Source: Pseudooceanicola endophyticus
Lineage (GTDB): Bacteria; Pseudomonadota; Alphaproteobacteria; Rhodobacterales; Rhodobacteraceae
Direction: 5' to 3'
Length of the DNA stretch: 64,000 nucleotides
NCBI RefSeq assembly: GCF_018760365.1
Contig: NZ_JAHIAB010000003.1
Coordinates: forward strand, 248,001-312,000
The notes beneath the pieces were generated by a model that did not search any database, was not told the origin of the DNA, and was given only the letters and a program-made list of their open reading frames with translations. Both the position numbers and the translations under genes were made by a program. Numbering within the stretch: position 1 is the first letter of the stretch; every line of letters starts with the position of its first letter. Shown in pieces: positions 35,303-43,006 of this stretch.

Positions 35303-37228
35303 TCAGGGCATCTGGAGCAGGATGTTGCGCCCGTTCTTGATGTAGCGCAGCTGGGTTTCGCCGATGGCCGCGACGCGGCCCCCGTCCAGAGTATCGCCAA
35401 CTTTCACGCGCACAACATTGCCGTCGCCCAGACGCACCAGAGCGGTGCGTTTCGAGGTGCTTCCGGTCACGCCCAGCAGGTTCACCTGCTTGAGGTTGAG
35501 CTCGTTCTTGTCGGTGGCGGTGCGGGCGACCGAAGCGGGGCTCGGGCGGGCGGGCACCACGGTCTGGGCGCTTGGCGTGGGCGCGGGCGGGGCGGCGGCG
35601 GCCTTGGCCTGGGCGGCGGCGACCTTGGCCTGGAAATTCTCGGGCCGGGGCCTGGGGCGCAGGCCTTCCTCGGCCGCATGGGAGCCCTCGGGCACCGGCG
35701 GCGCCTCGGGTTCCGGGGGCACCAGCCCCTCGGGGCGCTTGCGCGGGGTGATGGGCGCGGTCACCGGACCGTTGGCGACGGGGGTATCGGCACCGGGGGC
35801 GGTGGCGGGATCGGCGGCCTCAGGATCGCTCGCCGCCTCGGGCACGGGCGCTTCGGGGAAGACGGTGGCGGGAGGCAGCACCTCGGGGTGGCCGGCATAG
35901 ACCATGACGCCCTGGGGGGTCTCTGCGCCATCGGTGGTGGCGGGCACAAGCCCGCGGGAATCCAGCGCGAACTTCTCGTCTGCGGGTGGCGGGTTCGGCG
36001 GGCTGCGGAAGCCCGTGCCGGGGCGCAGGCCGGGGGGCGCGGGCAGAGCCTGGGTGGCGCCGACGCGGTCGGCGGCGGTGATCTGCGGGAAGGTGATCTG
36101 CCCCAGCTGCGTCGGCTGGGGCACCGGCGACTGTGCCGGGGCGCGCTGCCAGATGCCCGTGGCGCCGTAGCGGGCGCGGGCTTCGGCGGGGGTGGCAACC
36201 TGGCCGGAGGCGATCTGCGTCGGATGCGGATCGCGCGCCTGGGGGCTGTCATCTCCGACCGGGGCATCGGCCCCGGTGGTCTGCGCGGGGCTTTGCAGCA
36301 CATCGCCGGTCTCGCTCGGGGCGCCGAACAGCAGCCTGAGGTCGGAAAACGCGCCGGGTCCCTTCAGGGCCAGCCAGCCGCCCAGAGCAAGGGCGATCAG
36401 CACCAGCAGCAGGATCAGTCCGCGCAGCAGACCGCCGGCGGGGGTCGGGCCGCGCACGCCCCGGGCACCGAAGACGGTCATGCGGCTCGATTCGTCCGAC
36501 AGGCCGGCACTGGGCTGCGGCGCGGCAGGCGCACGCACCGGATCGGGGCGCTGGTGCAGCGCCGCCTCGGCGGCCCGCACCACGGGTTCGGTGCCGGGCT
36601 GCTGCGGGGCGGCCAGCGGCACGGCGCTGCGCGCCTCGGCCAGCTCGGGGCCGGGGGTCAGCGGGAACACCGGTTCGCCGCGCTCGGGTTCCGGGCTTTC
36701 GCCCTCCAGCAGGGTTTCGGCGCAGAAGGTGGCGCCGAACCAGGGCGCTTCGGGATAGAGGCTGTCCTCGGGGTCGCCCTGGGCCATGAAGGTGACGGGC
36801 GCGAATCCCTGGGCGATGGCAAAACGCTCGGCCTCCTCCAGCGTTTCCAGCGCGATGGCCGCAATGCGCAGCCGGCCGTCGTCATCCTCCTGCCAGCAAT
36901 ACGCCAGATCCTCCAGCGGGTAGGGCGTGGCCCCGTCAAGCCGCGCGCGCACCTGATCCTCGATCTCCTCGGTGCCGGTGACCACGGCTTCGAGGAAACG
37001 GACCTGATCGCGGGGCAGCACCAGCGTGCAATAGTAGGGCGCCGGGTAGAGTTCGGCGGCGCGGGCCTTCAGCGCGGCCACCCCTTCGGCAAAGCGCGGG
37101 GCCTCGAAGGGCACATGCCCCACGGTTTCCCAGCGGCTGGCCGCGTCGGGGGCCCCTGCGGCGGGGGGCAGGCGATGCAGAAGGTCCAGCCCTTCGGGCA
37201 GGAAGTTCAGGGCAAAATTCGGTCGCAT
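35303..37228 (-). CDS. PilM/GspL-to-PilP/GspC-like fusion membrane protein
   Basis: 641 aa. Residues 1-175 resemble the cytoplasmic actin-like fold of PilM/GspL (FALNFLPEGLDLLHRL; VRFLEAVVTGTEEIEDQVRARLDGATPYPLEDLAYCWQ). A single transmembrane helix follows at about 265-290 (RGLILLLVLIALALGGWLAL), then a 250-residue Pro/Ala-rich linker with RPRPENF and RKRPEGL motifs, and a C-terminal about 50 aa domain (NLLGVTGSTSKRTALVRLGDGNVVRVKVGDTLDGGRVAAIGETQLRYIKNGRNILLQMP) like PilP or the GspC homology region. Domain assignment is by pattern, not search. I know no function for this architecture. It is 40 nt upstream of the antiporter gene. Confidence 0.65.
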   Translation of the reverse strand: MRPNFALNFLPEGLDLLHRLPPAAGAPDAASRWETVGHVPFEAPRFAEGVAALKARAAELYPAPYYCTLVLPRDQVRFLEAVVTGTEEIEDQVRARLDGATPYPLEDLAYCWQEDDDGRLRIAAIALETLEEAERFAIAQGFAPVTFMAQGDPEDSLYPEAPWFGATFCAETLLEGESPEPERGEPVFPLTPGPELAEARSAVPLAAPQQPGTEPVVRAAEAALHQRPDPVRAPAAPQPSAGLSDESSRMTVFGARGVRGPTPAGGLLRGLILLLVLIALALGGWLALKGPGAFSDLRLLFGAPSETGDVLQSPAQTTGADAPVGDDSPQARDPHPTQIASGQVATPAEARARYGATGIWQRAPAQSPVPQPTQLGQITFPQITAADRVGATQALPAPPGLRPGTGFRSPPNPPPADEKFALDSRGLVPATTDGAETPQGVMVYAGHPEVLPPATVFPEAPVPEAASDPEAADPATAPGADTPVANGPVTAPITPRKRPEGLVPPEPEAPPVPEGSHAAEEGLRPRPRPENFQAKVAAAQAKAAAAPPAPTPSAQTVVPARPSPASVARTATDKNELNLKQVNLLGVTGSTSKRTALVRLGDGNVVRVKVGDTLDGGRVAAIGETQLRYIKNGRNILLQMP

Positions 37229-37441
37229 GCTCGGGCTGGGTCTCGTCGTCTGGTCGGTGGCGGGGCCCGGGTCTTCTGCCCGGCTCTCCTCCTGATACGA
37301 CCCTTCCGCTTTGGGTCCGTCGGGCCTTCGCCGCAGACCACGACGAAAATCCGGAAGAAGCCCCTCACCTTAACGCGCGACGGCGCGCGGAGAAAGCGCC
37401 CGCGCGGGGCTTCGGCGGAAATGCGACGCCGGGGAAGCTGC

Positions 37442-38443
37442 TCAGCGCATCCAGAAACCCGCGCGTTTCAACCGGTTGCGCAGGGCCTGCTCGCGGCGTG
37501 GCAGTCCCTCGGTTTCGATCAGGGTGCGGATCTTGCGACCGCGTCCCTGGTAGATCATCCGGCGCATGGCTTCGTGCCCCTTCAGCACCTTCTTGATGCG
37601 GTTCGGCGCCGCGATCTCCTCCAGCGCGTCCAGGACGGCGGGGGCCTCGCGGGCGTAAAGCAGCGGCAGGAAGCGGTAATGGCAGCTGACCCGCCCGTCC
37701 AGGTGGCCGGGCGCCAGCGCGTCCCGCCCGCCGCCCAATGCGTGGATCACCAGCGGCAGGGCGATCTGATCCAGCCAGGGGGTCAGGCTCTGGCAGGTCA
37801 GCGGTTCGGGGGGGCTGTCGCGGATCCGGCAGGCATAGTCCAGGAAGCGTGCCCCGAAGCGGGCCGGGTTTTCGTGGTAGAAGAAGCCGGCGTTGAAATA
37901 GAGGTAGCGGCGCCAGTATTCATCCGGCTGGCCGAGGTCGAGGGAGCTTTCGTAATCCAGTCCGAACTGGTCGTAGAGGCTTTTCCAGATCGTGCCGTAG
38001 CCGGGTCCGTAAAGCTCGATCACCGGCCAGCTGCCCTCGACCCGGAGCGAGGCCGAGGGACGGGTGAAATCGAAGGGCACCGAGGTCAGCTCGTCCAGTA
38101 TCAGCGTGTCGCTGTCGAAAAAGACGAAGGGCGCATCGGGCAGGGCGCACAGGCCTTCGATCTTGTTGCCATGGGGATAGGCGCTGCCGAAATGGCGGCT
38201 GTCGAAGGGCGTGATCTCGGCCCCCAGATCCAGCAGCAGGCGGCGGACCTCCGGGTCGGAAATCCGCGGGTCCTCGGGCCAGAGCGGACCGGGCTGGGGC
38301 TCTGCCACGATCAGCCGGCCGGAAAATCCCGGGGAACGGGCCCTGAGGGAGGCGGCGAAGAGCGCGGCCTCGTATTGCAGGCGCCCGGCCTGGGCGATCA
38401 GGATCACGTTGAAGGCGGGCGAAGGTGAGGCGGGCGGCGGCAC
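37442..38443 (-). CDS. Putative nucleotide-sugar glycosyltransferase-like protein
   Basis: 333 aa. The segment LPDAPFVFFDSDTLILDEL has the DSD (DxD) metal-nucleotide motif of GT-A glycosyltransferases, and the N-terminus ILIAQAGRLQYEAALFAASLRARSP...LIVAEPQ is Rossmann-like. The rest, including YLYFNAGFFYHENPARFGARFLDYACRIRD, is conserved-looking but I do not know the family name. No signal peptide. It starts with GTG at 38443 with GACGGGAA 7 nt upstream. Substrate unknown. Confidence 0.6.
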   Translation of the reverse strand: MPPPASPSPAFNVILIAQAGRLQYEAALFAASLRARSPGFSGRLIVAEPQPGPLWPEDPRISDPEVRRLLLDLGAEITPFDSRHFGSAYPHGNKIEGLCALPDAPFVFFDSDTLILDELTSVPFDFTRPSASLRVEGSWPVIELYGPGYGTIWKSLYDQFGLDYESSLDLGQPDEYWRRYLYFNAGFFYHENPARFGARFLDYACRIRDSPPEPLTCQSLTPWLDQIALPLVIHALGGGRDALAPGHLDGRVSCHYRFLPLLYAREAPAVLDALEEIAAPNRIKKVLKGHEAMRRMIYQGRGRKIRTLIETEGLPRREQALRNRLKRAGFWMR

Positions 38444-38759
38444 GAGGGATTCCCGTCTGGGTTGCGCGCGCAGGATAGGCGCGGAACCTGCCGCGACCTA
38501 GCCCCGACAGCTGTCGGAGCGCGAAAAACTGCGGCAAATGGGACGGATGGGGGTGCGGCGGGTGATGACGACCGCCGCACCGGGCCGTGCCCCCGGAGTG
38601 TGGGGTGAGAGAACCTTGCGCCGCGTCAGGGACTAATCATCCGAAGCGAAGATGCAGGGGGCGGACCTTGGGGGACTGTGTGGCGGGTTTGGTTAACGAT
38701 TGGTTAATGCTACTGCCAGAAAGGCGCGCAACCCTCTGAATCTCATGGATTTCGTTGCG
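38444..38759. other. 316-nt gap with a hairpin and paired GGTTAA
   Basis: No gene seen. It holds a perfect hairpin GGTGCGGCGG-(10)-CCGCCGCACC (38552-38561 with 38572-38581) and, near 38690, two closely spaced GGTTAA repeats. It must contain the promoter of the glycosyltransferase-like gene and the 3' end region of the GGDEF-like gene. Confidence 0.4.
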
Positions 38760-39827
38760 TCAACCAGCGCGACACAGCAGTTGTTCCGCGCCCATGGTCT
38801 TGGCCTCGTAGAGAGAGGAATCTGCCGCCTGAAGCGCCTGCTCCAGCGTCCACAGATCCCCGGGCCAGTGCGTGGCGCCGATGCTGGCGCTGATCTCGAT
38901 ATCGGTGAAGCTGGTGAATTCGCGGATGGATTTCTGCAGTCTCTGGCCGATCAGCGCGGCGATCTTCAGGTCGACATTCATCAGCATGATGGCAAACTCG
39001 GCCTCACCGGTGCGCGCCAGCTCGTCCGAGGTGCGAATGCCGTCGCGGATCGCCGCAGCGGTACGGCGCAGCGCGGTTTCGCGGAAGGCGCGGCCGTGAC
39101 GGCGGCTCTTGGGGGCGAAGTCGTCGATCTCTACCAGCAGCAGGCAGCGCCCGTTCGGCGTGGCCTCGCTGCTGCGGGTATTGAACACCTCTTCCAGCCC
39201 GGCGCGGTTCAGCACTCCGGTCAGCGGATCCAGGTTGACGCATTGCTGAAGGTAGCGTTCGCGGCGGGCGCGGCGGCGCTCGAACTCAAGAAAGCCGCCG
39301 AAGATCATCGTGGCCAGCACGTAGTAGCACAGCATCACCGGGATCAGTTGGCTGAGCCGGGTCAGCACGTCGCTGGGCAGCAGGAAGAAGGCCGGCAGGA
39401 TGGTCAGGCCGAAGGTCAGCCCCATCAGCGCGCGCCGGCGCAGCGAAAGGTCCTGTCCGCGCAGCGCCGGCAGCGACCAGAACAGGCCGAGCGCGGCGCC
39501 GATGCACATGCCGGAGATCCCGCTGAGCATGCCGGGGCCGCTCAGCACGATCCGGTAGGAGACCGCCATGGCAAGCGAGATCGCGGTGGCAATCGGCCCG
39601 ACGAAGAAACCGGCGAAGCCGATGAACAGGCTGCGCCCGTCCAGGATCACCCCCGGCCCCAGCTGGATTGGCGTGTTCATCGAAATCACGGCGGCGCCGC
39701 CGAAGGCGAATCCCAGCAGGACATGCCTTAGCCAGCGCAGCGGGACCTTCTGGTGCGTATAGCTGTAGGCAAAGGACACCAGGGCCATCAGGCCCATGCC
39801 CAGGATCACGAGTGAGAAACTTGCCAA
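38760..39827 (-). CDS. Membrane protein with 5TM-type sensor and degenerate GGDEF domain
   Basis: 355 aa. The first 190 residues are five hydrophobic helices of the 5TMR-LYT type (SLVILGMGLMALVSFAYSY; GRSLFIGFAGFFVGPIATAISLAMAVSYRIVLSGPGMLSGISGMCIGAALGLFW). The rest is a GGDEF fold beginning LDPLTGVLNRAGLEEVF, but the signature is GEAEF in ELARTGEAEFAIMLMN instead of GG(D/E)EF, and the metal/nucleotide helix is EIDDFAPKSRRHGRAFR. It is probably catalytically inactive or a c-di-GMP/GTP binder. The start TTG at 39827 has GGAGGG 5-10 nt upstream and no better ATG. Confidence 0.8.
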   Translation of the reverse strand: MASFSLVILGMGLMALVSFAYSYTHQKVPLRWLRHVLLGFAFGGAAVISMNTPIQLGPGVILDGRSLFIGFAGFFVGPIATAISLAMAVSYRIVLSGPGMLSGISGMCIGAALGLFWSLPALRGQDLSLRRRALMGLTFGLTILPAFFLLPSDVLTRLSQLIPVMLCYYVLATMIFGGFLEFERRRARRERYLQQCVNLDPLTGVLNRAGLEEVFNTRSSEATPNGRCLLLVEIDDFAPKSRRHGRAFRETALRRTAAAIRDGIRTSDELARTGEAEFAIMLMNVDLKIAALIGQRLQKSIREFTSFTDIEISASIGATHWPGDLWTLEQALQAADSSLYEAKTMGAEQLLCRAG

Positions 39828-39974
39828 GTCGCGCCCTCCATTGACTGCCGGCCCCTTTTGGACGAATTCGCCTGCTCCTGTATTGATGCAGATTAAATGG
39901 CGAATTTGAATATGTTGCGTGTCTTTCGGGGTTTGTAAACTGTCCCGAAGGTTGGACGGGGCCGGACATGGCAA

Positions 39975-39999
39975 GGGGGCCGCGCCGGGCGCGACCCCC
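39975..39999 (-). terminator. Hairpin after the NCS1 permease gene
   Basis: 11-bp stem with one G-U pair (39975-39985 with 39989-39999), 3-nt loop, 29 nt after the permease stop. Only CTTG follows on the minus strand, so it is a candidate terminator only. Confidence 0.5.
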
Positions 40000-40028
40000 T
40001 CGAAGGATTTCGGATTGCGGTGGCCGCG

Positions 40029-41444
40029 TCAGGAATGGCCCCAGGTGTTCAGCGGTGCGGCGCGGACGGCCGCCATCTCCTGGCCAAGGTCCAGGCGGCG
40101 TGCCAGGAGCAGGTAGAGCAGCGAGGAAACCGCGAGGCCGACCACGAAGGAGATGTCCACGCCGCCCAGATGCGCCGCGATCGGGCCGGTATAGAGGGCC
40201 GAGCTGAAGAACGGCACCATGGCCAGGAAGCCGACGACATAGCTGATCAGGCCGATGCCGCCCCAGGTGCCGTAGAGCCCGCCGTCCGGGCGCATGATGT
40301 CGGTGATCGAGTAGCGGCCCTTCCGCACGCAGTAGTAGTCGGTCAGGTTGACGGCGGTCCAGGGGATCAGCACGTAGCCTAGCAGGGCAAGGTAGGCTCC
40401 GAAGGCGTTCAGCGTGTCCTGGGTCAGGGCGAAGCTGACCAGGACCGCCAGTACCATGCCGATGCTGATCGACACGAAGCGCAGCCGGGCGGTGGGTTTC
40501 AGCGGCCGGAACGCCTCCAGCCCCGAGATCAGCGCCAGCGTGCCGCTGTAGGCGGTGATCGAGGTGGTGATCAGGCAGCTCAGTGCCGCGACGATCATGG
40601 TGAAGGTGCCCAGGCCGAAGCCGAAGCTGTCGCCCAGCTGGCGCACGGCGGCGATGGTGTCGAGGCCGGGGAAGGCGGCGGTCAGCACGGCGCCGATCCC
40701 CTCCAGCCAGACCGCCGAGAGGGTGGTGCCGAAGAACACCGAGGCCGAGACCTTGGCACCGCTGGTTTTGGCCGGCAGGTAGCGCGTGTAGTCCGAGACC
40801 AGGGGCGCGATGGCCAGCTGGTAGATCGCCGAGACGCCGAACTGCAGGAAGAACCCATGCGCCGAGACCCCGCCCGTGGCGAACAGCGTGCCGACAGGAA
40901 GTACCGTGAAGACGGCGAGGGTCAGCAGGGCGAAGTTGATCAGCGTCAGCCAGGAGGCAAACTTTTCAATCTTCATCACCATCCGGAAGCCGACGATGGC
41001 GATCAGCCCGGCCAGAGCCGCGATGACGATCTGCAGCAGGTGAAGCGCGCCGATGCCCGTCACGTCGCCGACCGCATAGGAGGCGGTCTGGATCAGGAAG
41101 ACGGCAAAGCCGAAGGGCGAAAGGGTCGCGGCCAGGATCGGCAGCAGCACGCCGCGCGATCCGAACTGCACCCTCGACTGGATCATCTGCGGCAGGCCCA
41201 TCACCGGTCCCTGGGCGCCGTGGAAGGCCTGGAACAGCGTGCCCACCAGCGACCCCGCGACGATCGCCAGCAGTGCCCAGCCCAGCGACAGGCCGGCGGC
41301 AATGCCGACGGCGCCGGTATAGATCGTCAGGATCTGGGCGTTCACCATGAACCATAGCTGGACCTGTGATCGCACGTTGCCGTGGCGTTCGCTCTCCGGG
41401 ACGAAATCGAAGGAGCGTGTTTCAAGGAGCGGTTCGGACGACAT
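40029..41444 (-). CDS. NCS1-family nucleobase/cytosine-purine permease
   Basis: 471 aa integral membrane protein of the NCS1 family (cytosine, uracil, allantoin, hydantoin, thiamine-related permeases). About 12 helices; SQVQLWFMVNAQILTIYTGAVG, VMGLPQMIQSRVQFGSRG, APLVSDYTRYLP and PWTAVNLTDYYCVRKGRY are the CodB-type marks. The start at 41444 is preceded by GGGGGTACA; an ATG four codons upstream lacks a ribosome site. It follows an AraC gene 155 nt upstream in the same direction. Substrate cannot be fixed. Confidence 0.9.
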   Translation of the reverse strand: MSSEPLLETRSFDFVPESERHGNVRSQVQLWFMVNAQILTIYTGAVGIAAGLSLGWALLAIVAGSLVGTLFQAFHGAQGPVMGLPQMIQSRVQFGSRGVLLPILAATLSPFGFAVFLIQTASYAVGDVTGIGALHLLQIVIAALAGLIAIVGFRMVMKIEKFASWLTLINFALLTLAVFTVLPVGTLFATGGVSAHGFFLQFGVSAIYQLAIAPLVSDYTRYLPAKTSGAKVSASVFFGTTLSAVWLEGIGAVLTAAFPGLDTIAAVRQLGDSFGFGLGTFTMIVAALSCLITTSITAYSGTLALISGLEAFRPLKPTARLRFVSISIGMVLAVLVSFALTQDTLNAFGAYLALLGYVLIPWTAVNLTDYYCVRKGRYSITDIMRPDGGLYGTWGGIGLISYVVGFLAMVPFFSSALYTGPIAAHLGGVDISFVVGLAVSSLLYLLLARRLDLGQEMAAVRAAPLNTWGHS

Positions 41445-41599
41445 TTGTACCCCCATGTCATTACGCAGCCGGGCTGCGGTGCTGCCAGAGGGGGATCCGG
41501 GCCCTCCCGTCCGGCCTGAGGCAGCCTAGCTTTCGGCGGACGGGGCGGCTCGGACTGGGAGGCCAGATTATCGTGCTTTCCGGCCAGAGGCCGGCAGGG

Positions 41600-42529
41600 T
41601 CAGTGCGGGCTGGCGATCTGGCGCGGCGTGATGCCATAGGCCTTCTTGAAGGCGCGGCCGAAATAGGACAGGTCGCGGAAACCGCAGTCATAGGCGACCT
41701 CGGTCACCGAACGGCCCCGGCCCTCGCTGAGGCGGGCGTGGGCCTCGGCCAGGCGGCGGTCGCGCAGCCAGGCCATCGGGGTGGTGCCCTCGGCGGCGAA
41801 GGCCCGCCCCAGGGAGCGCACGGAGATGTTCTGCGCGGTGGCGATGCCGGCGACGCTCAGCTCCTCGTCGCCGAGGTGCTCCAGCATGAAGCGCTTGATC
41901 CGGTTGAGGGCCTGGTTGCGGCCGGCGACGGCGGCCCGGTCCTGCGGGCGGCCATGGCCGAAGGCGCCGGTGATCAGGTCAAGCGCGGGCGCGATGAAGC
42001 TGTCGGGCAGCTCTCCGTCGCGGGCGGTTTCCATCAGGTTGCCGACCAGGCCGCGGATCAGCGAGGCCTGGGGGCGGTCGGCAGTCATCAGCGTGCCGCC
42101 CAGGTCGCGCACGCCCAGCATCCGGGCTTCCATCATCGGGCGCGGCACCCGCAGCAGCATGGTGCGGTAGCTTTCGGCATAGTCGTATTCGTAGGGGCGG
42201 GCGGAATCGTAGATCATCACCGTGCCGGGGGCATGCAGCACCGCGCGGTCGTTCTGGCGGAAGCGTCCGCCGCCTTCCAGCATCACCGAAACGAAGAAGG
42301 AATCGGTCTGAGATCGCCGGATGTGCCGTTCGGTCCGGGTGTAGCGCACGGGATCGGAGGACAGCGCGGTCATCTCCGCCTCGCCGCATTTGGCGATCTC
42401 GATCTCTGCCCGAAAGCCGCGCGGGGTCCGGCTCAGCCCGTCGCAATGCGCGTAGGAGCGTTCGACGATGTCATGCCAGAAATCGTATTGCGCGCGGGTA
42501 TCCTGATGGGCCGTGGTCAGGTGTTCCAT
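41600..42529 (-). CDS. AraC-family regulator with cupin-like N-terminus
   Basis: 309 aa. N-terminal AraC_binding_2-like domain (about 1-190; MEHLTTAHQDTRAQYDFWHDIVERSYAHCD) and C-terminal double HTH with LSVAGIATAQNISVRSLGRAF and SVTEVAYDCGFRDLSYFGRAFKKAYGITPRQ. It activates in response to a small ligand; the NCS1 permease just downstream on the same strand is its likely target. AGGTGAGCGGA precedes the ATG at 42529. An inverted repeat lies upstream (42594-42605). Confidence 0.92.
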   Translation of the reverse strand: MEHLTTAHQDTRAQYDFWHDIVERSYAHCDGLSRTPRGFRAEIEIAKCGEAEMTALSSDPVRYTRTERHIRRSQTDSFFVSVMLEGGGRFRQNDRAVLHAPGTVMIYDSARPYEYDYAESYRTMLLRVPRPMMEARMLGVRDLGGTLMTADRPQASLIRGLVGNLMETARDGELPDSFIAPALDLITGAFGHGRPQDRAAVAGRNQALNRIKRFMLEHLGDEELSVAGIATAQNISVRSLGRAFAAEGTTPMAWLRDRRLAEAHARLSEGRGRSVTEVAYDCGFRDLSYFGRAFKKAYGITPRQIASPH

Positions 42530-42593
42530 TCCGCTCACCTCATGCTGCTGACCCGGTACAATACAGGATGTGCCCGGATATGCATCCGCGACG

Positions 42594-42605
42594 CGGCAAT
42601 TGCCG
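42594..42605. promoter_or_regulatory. 12-bp perfect palindrome upstream of the AraC gene
   Basis: CGGCAATTGCCG lies 65 nt before the AraC start. It may be an operator; there is no direct evidence of binding. Confidence 0.3.
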
Positions 42606-42756
42606 GGAAAACAGCCGGTGTTTTGCGCATCCGCCTTGAATTTAGACTGCTTCGGGATCCGATTGCCCGGAAAATGAACGGTATGGAATCGCAAATGGAT
42701 TTGTCATGTCCGGAACAATGCGCGACCGAGGCCGGGGCGTGGTGCCAGCGGGCAGC

Positions 42757-42790
42757 AAAAAAGCCCTAGGTCTTGCGACCCAGGGCTTTC
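42757..42790 (-). terminator. Terminator after tRNA-Asn
   Basis: On the minus strand a stem AAAGCCCT-GGGTC/GACC-AGGGCTTT (one bulge-like mismatch) is followed by TTTTTTGC, immediately downstream of the tRNA. Confidence 0.85.
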
Positions 42791-42792
42791 TA

Positions 42793-42867
42793 TGGCTCCG
42801 GCGGTAGGGATCGAACCTACGACCAATTGATTAACAGTCAACTGCTCTACCGCTGAGCTACGCCGGA
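42793..42867 (-). tRNA. tRNA-Asn(GTT)
   Basis: 75 nt on the minus strand with encoded CCA. The acceptor stem TCCGGCG pairs with CGCCGGA, the anticodon loop is CTGTTAA with anticodon GTT, and the T arm is GTAGG-TTCGATC-CCTAC. A terminator follows. The nearest downstream gene is the AraC regulator. Confidence 0.98.
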
Positions 42868-43006
42868 ACATGTGGCGGTGTATAGCGATGCGATTCCGGG
42901 TCCGCAAGCCGTTGCGTGGCGATTTTTGCCGGAAAAATTCCTGCCGTGGCGGCAGGTCCGAACCGGGTCCGGAACCCGGGCCCGAAGGCCCGGATCCCGG
43001 GGCTGT

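Noticed and set aside
35261-38428. A 1055-codon open frame on the plus strand across the antiporter start, the fusion protein and the transferase
   Set aside because: It runs antisense to three well supported genes, has Gly/Arg/Ala-rich composition typical of reverse reading in GC-rich DNA, and shows no domain.
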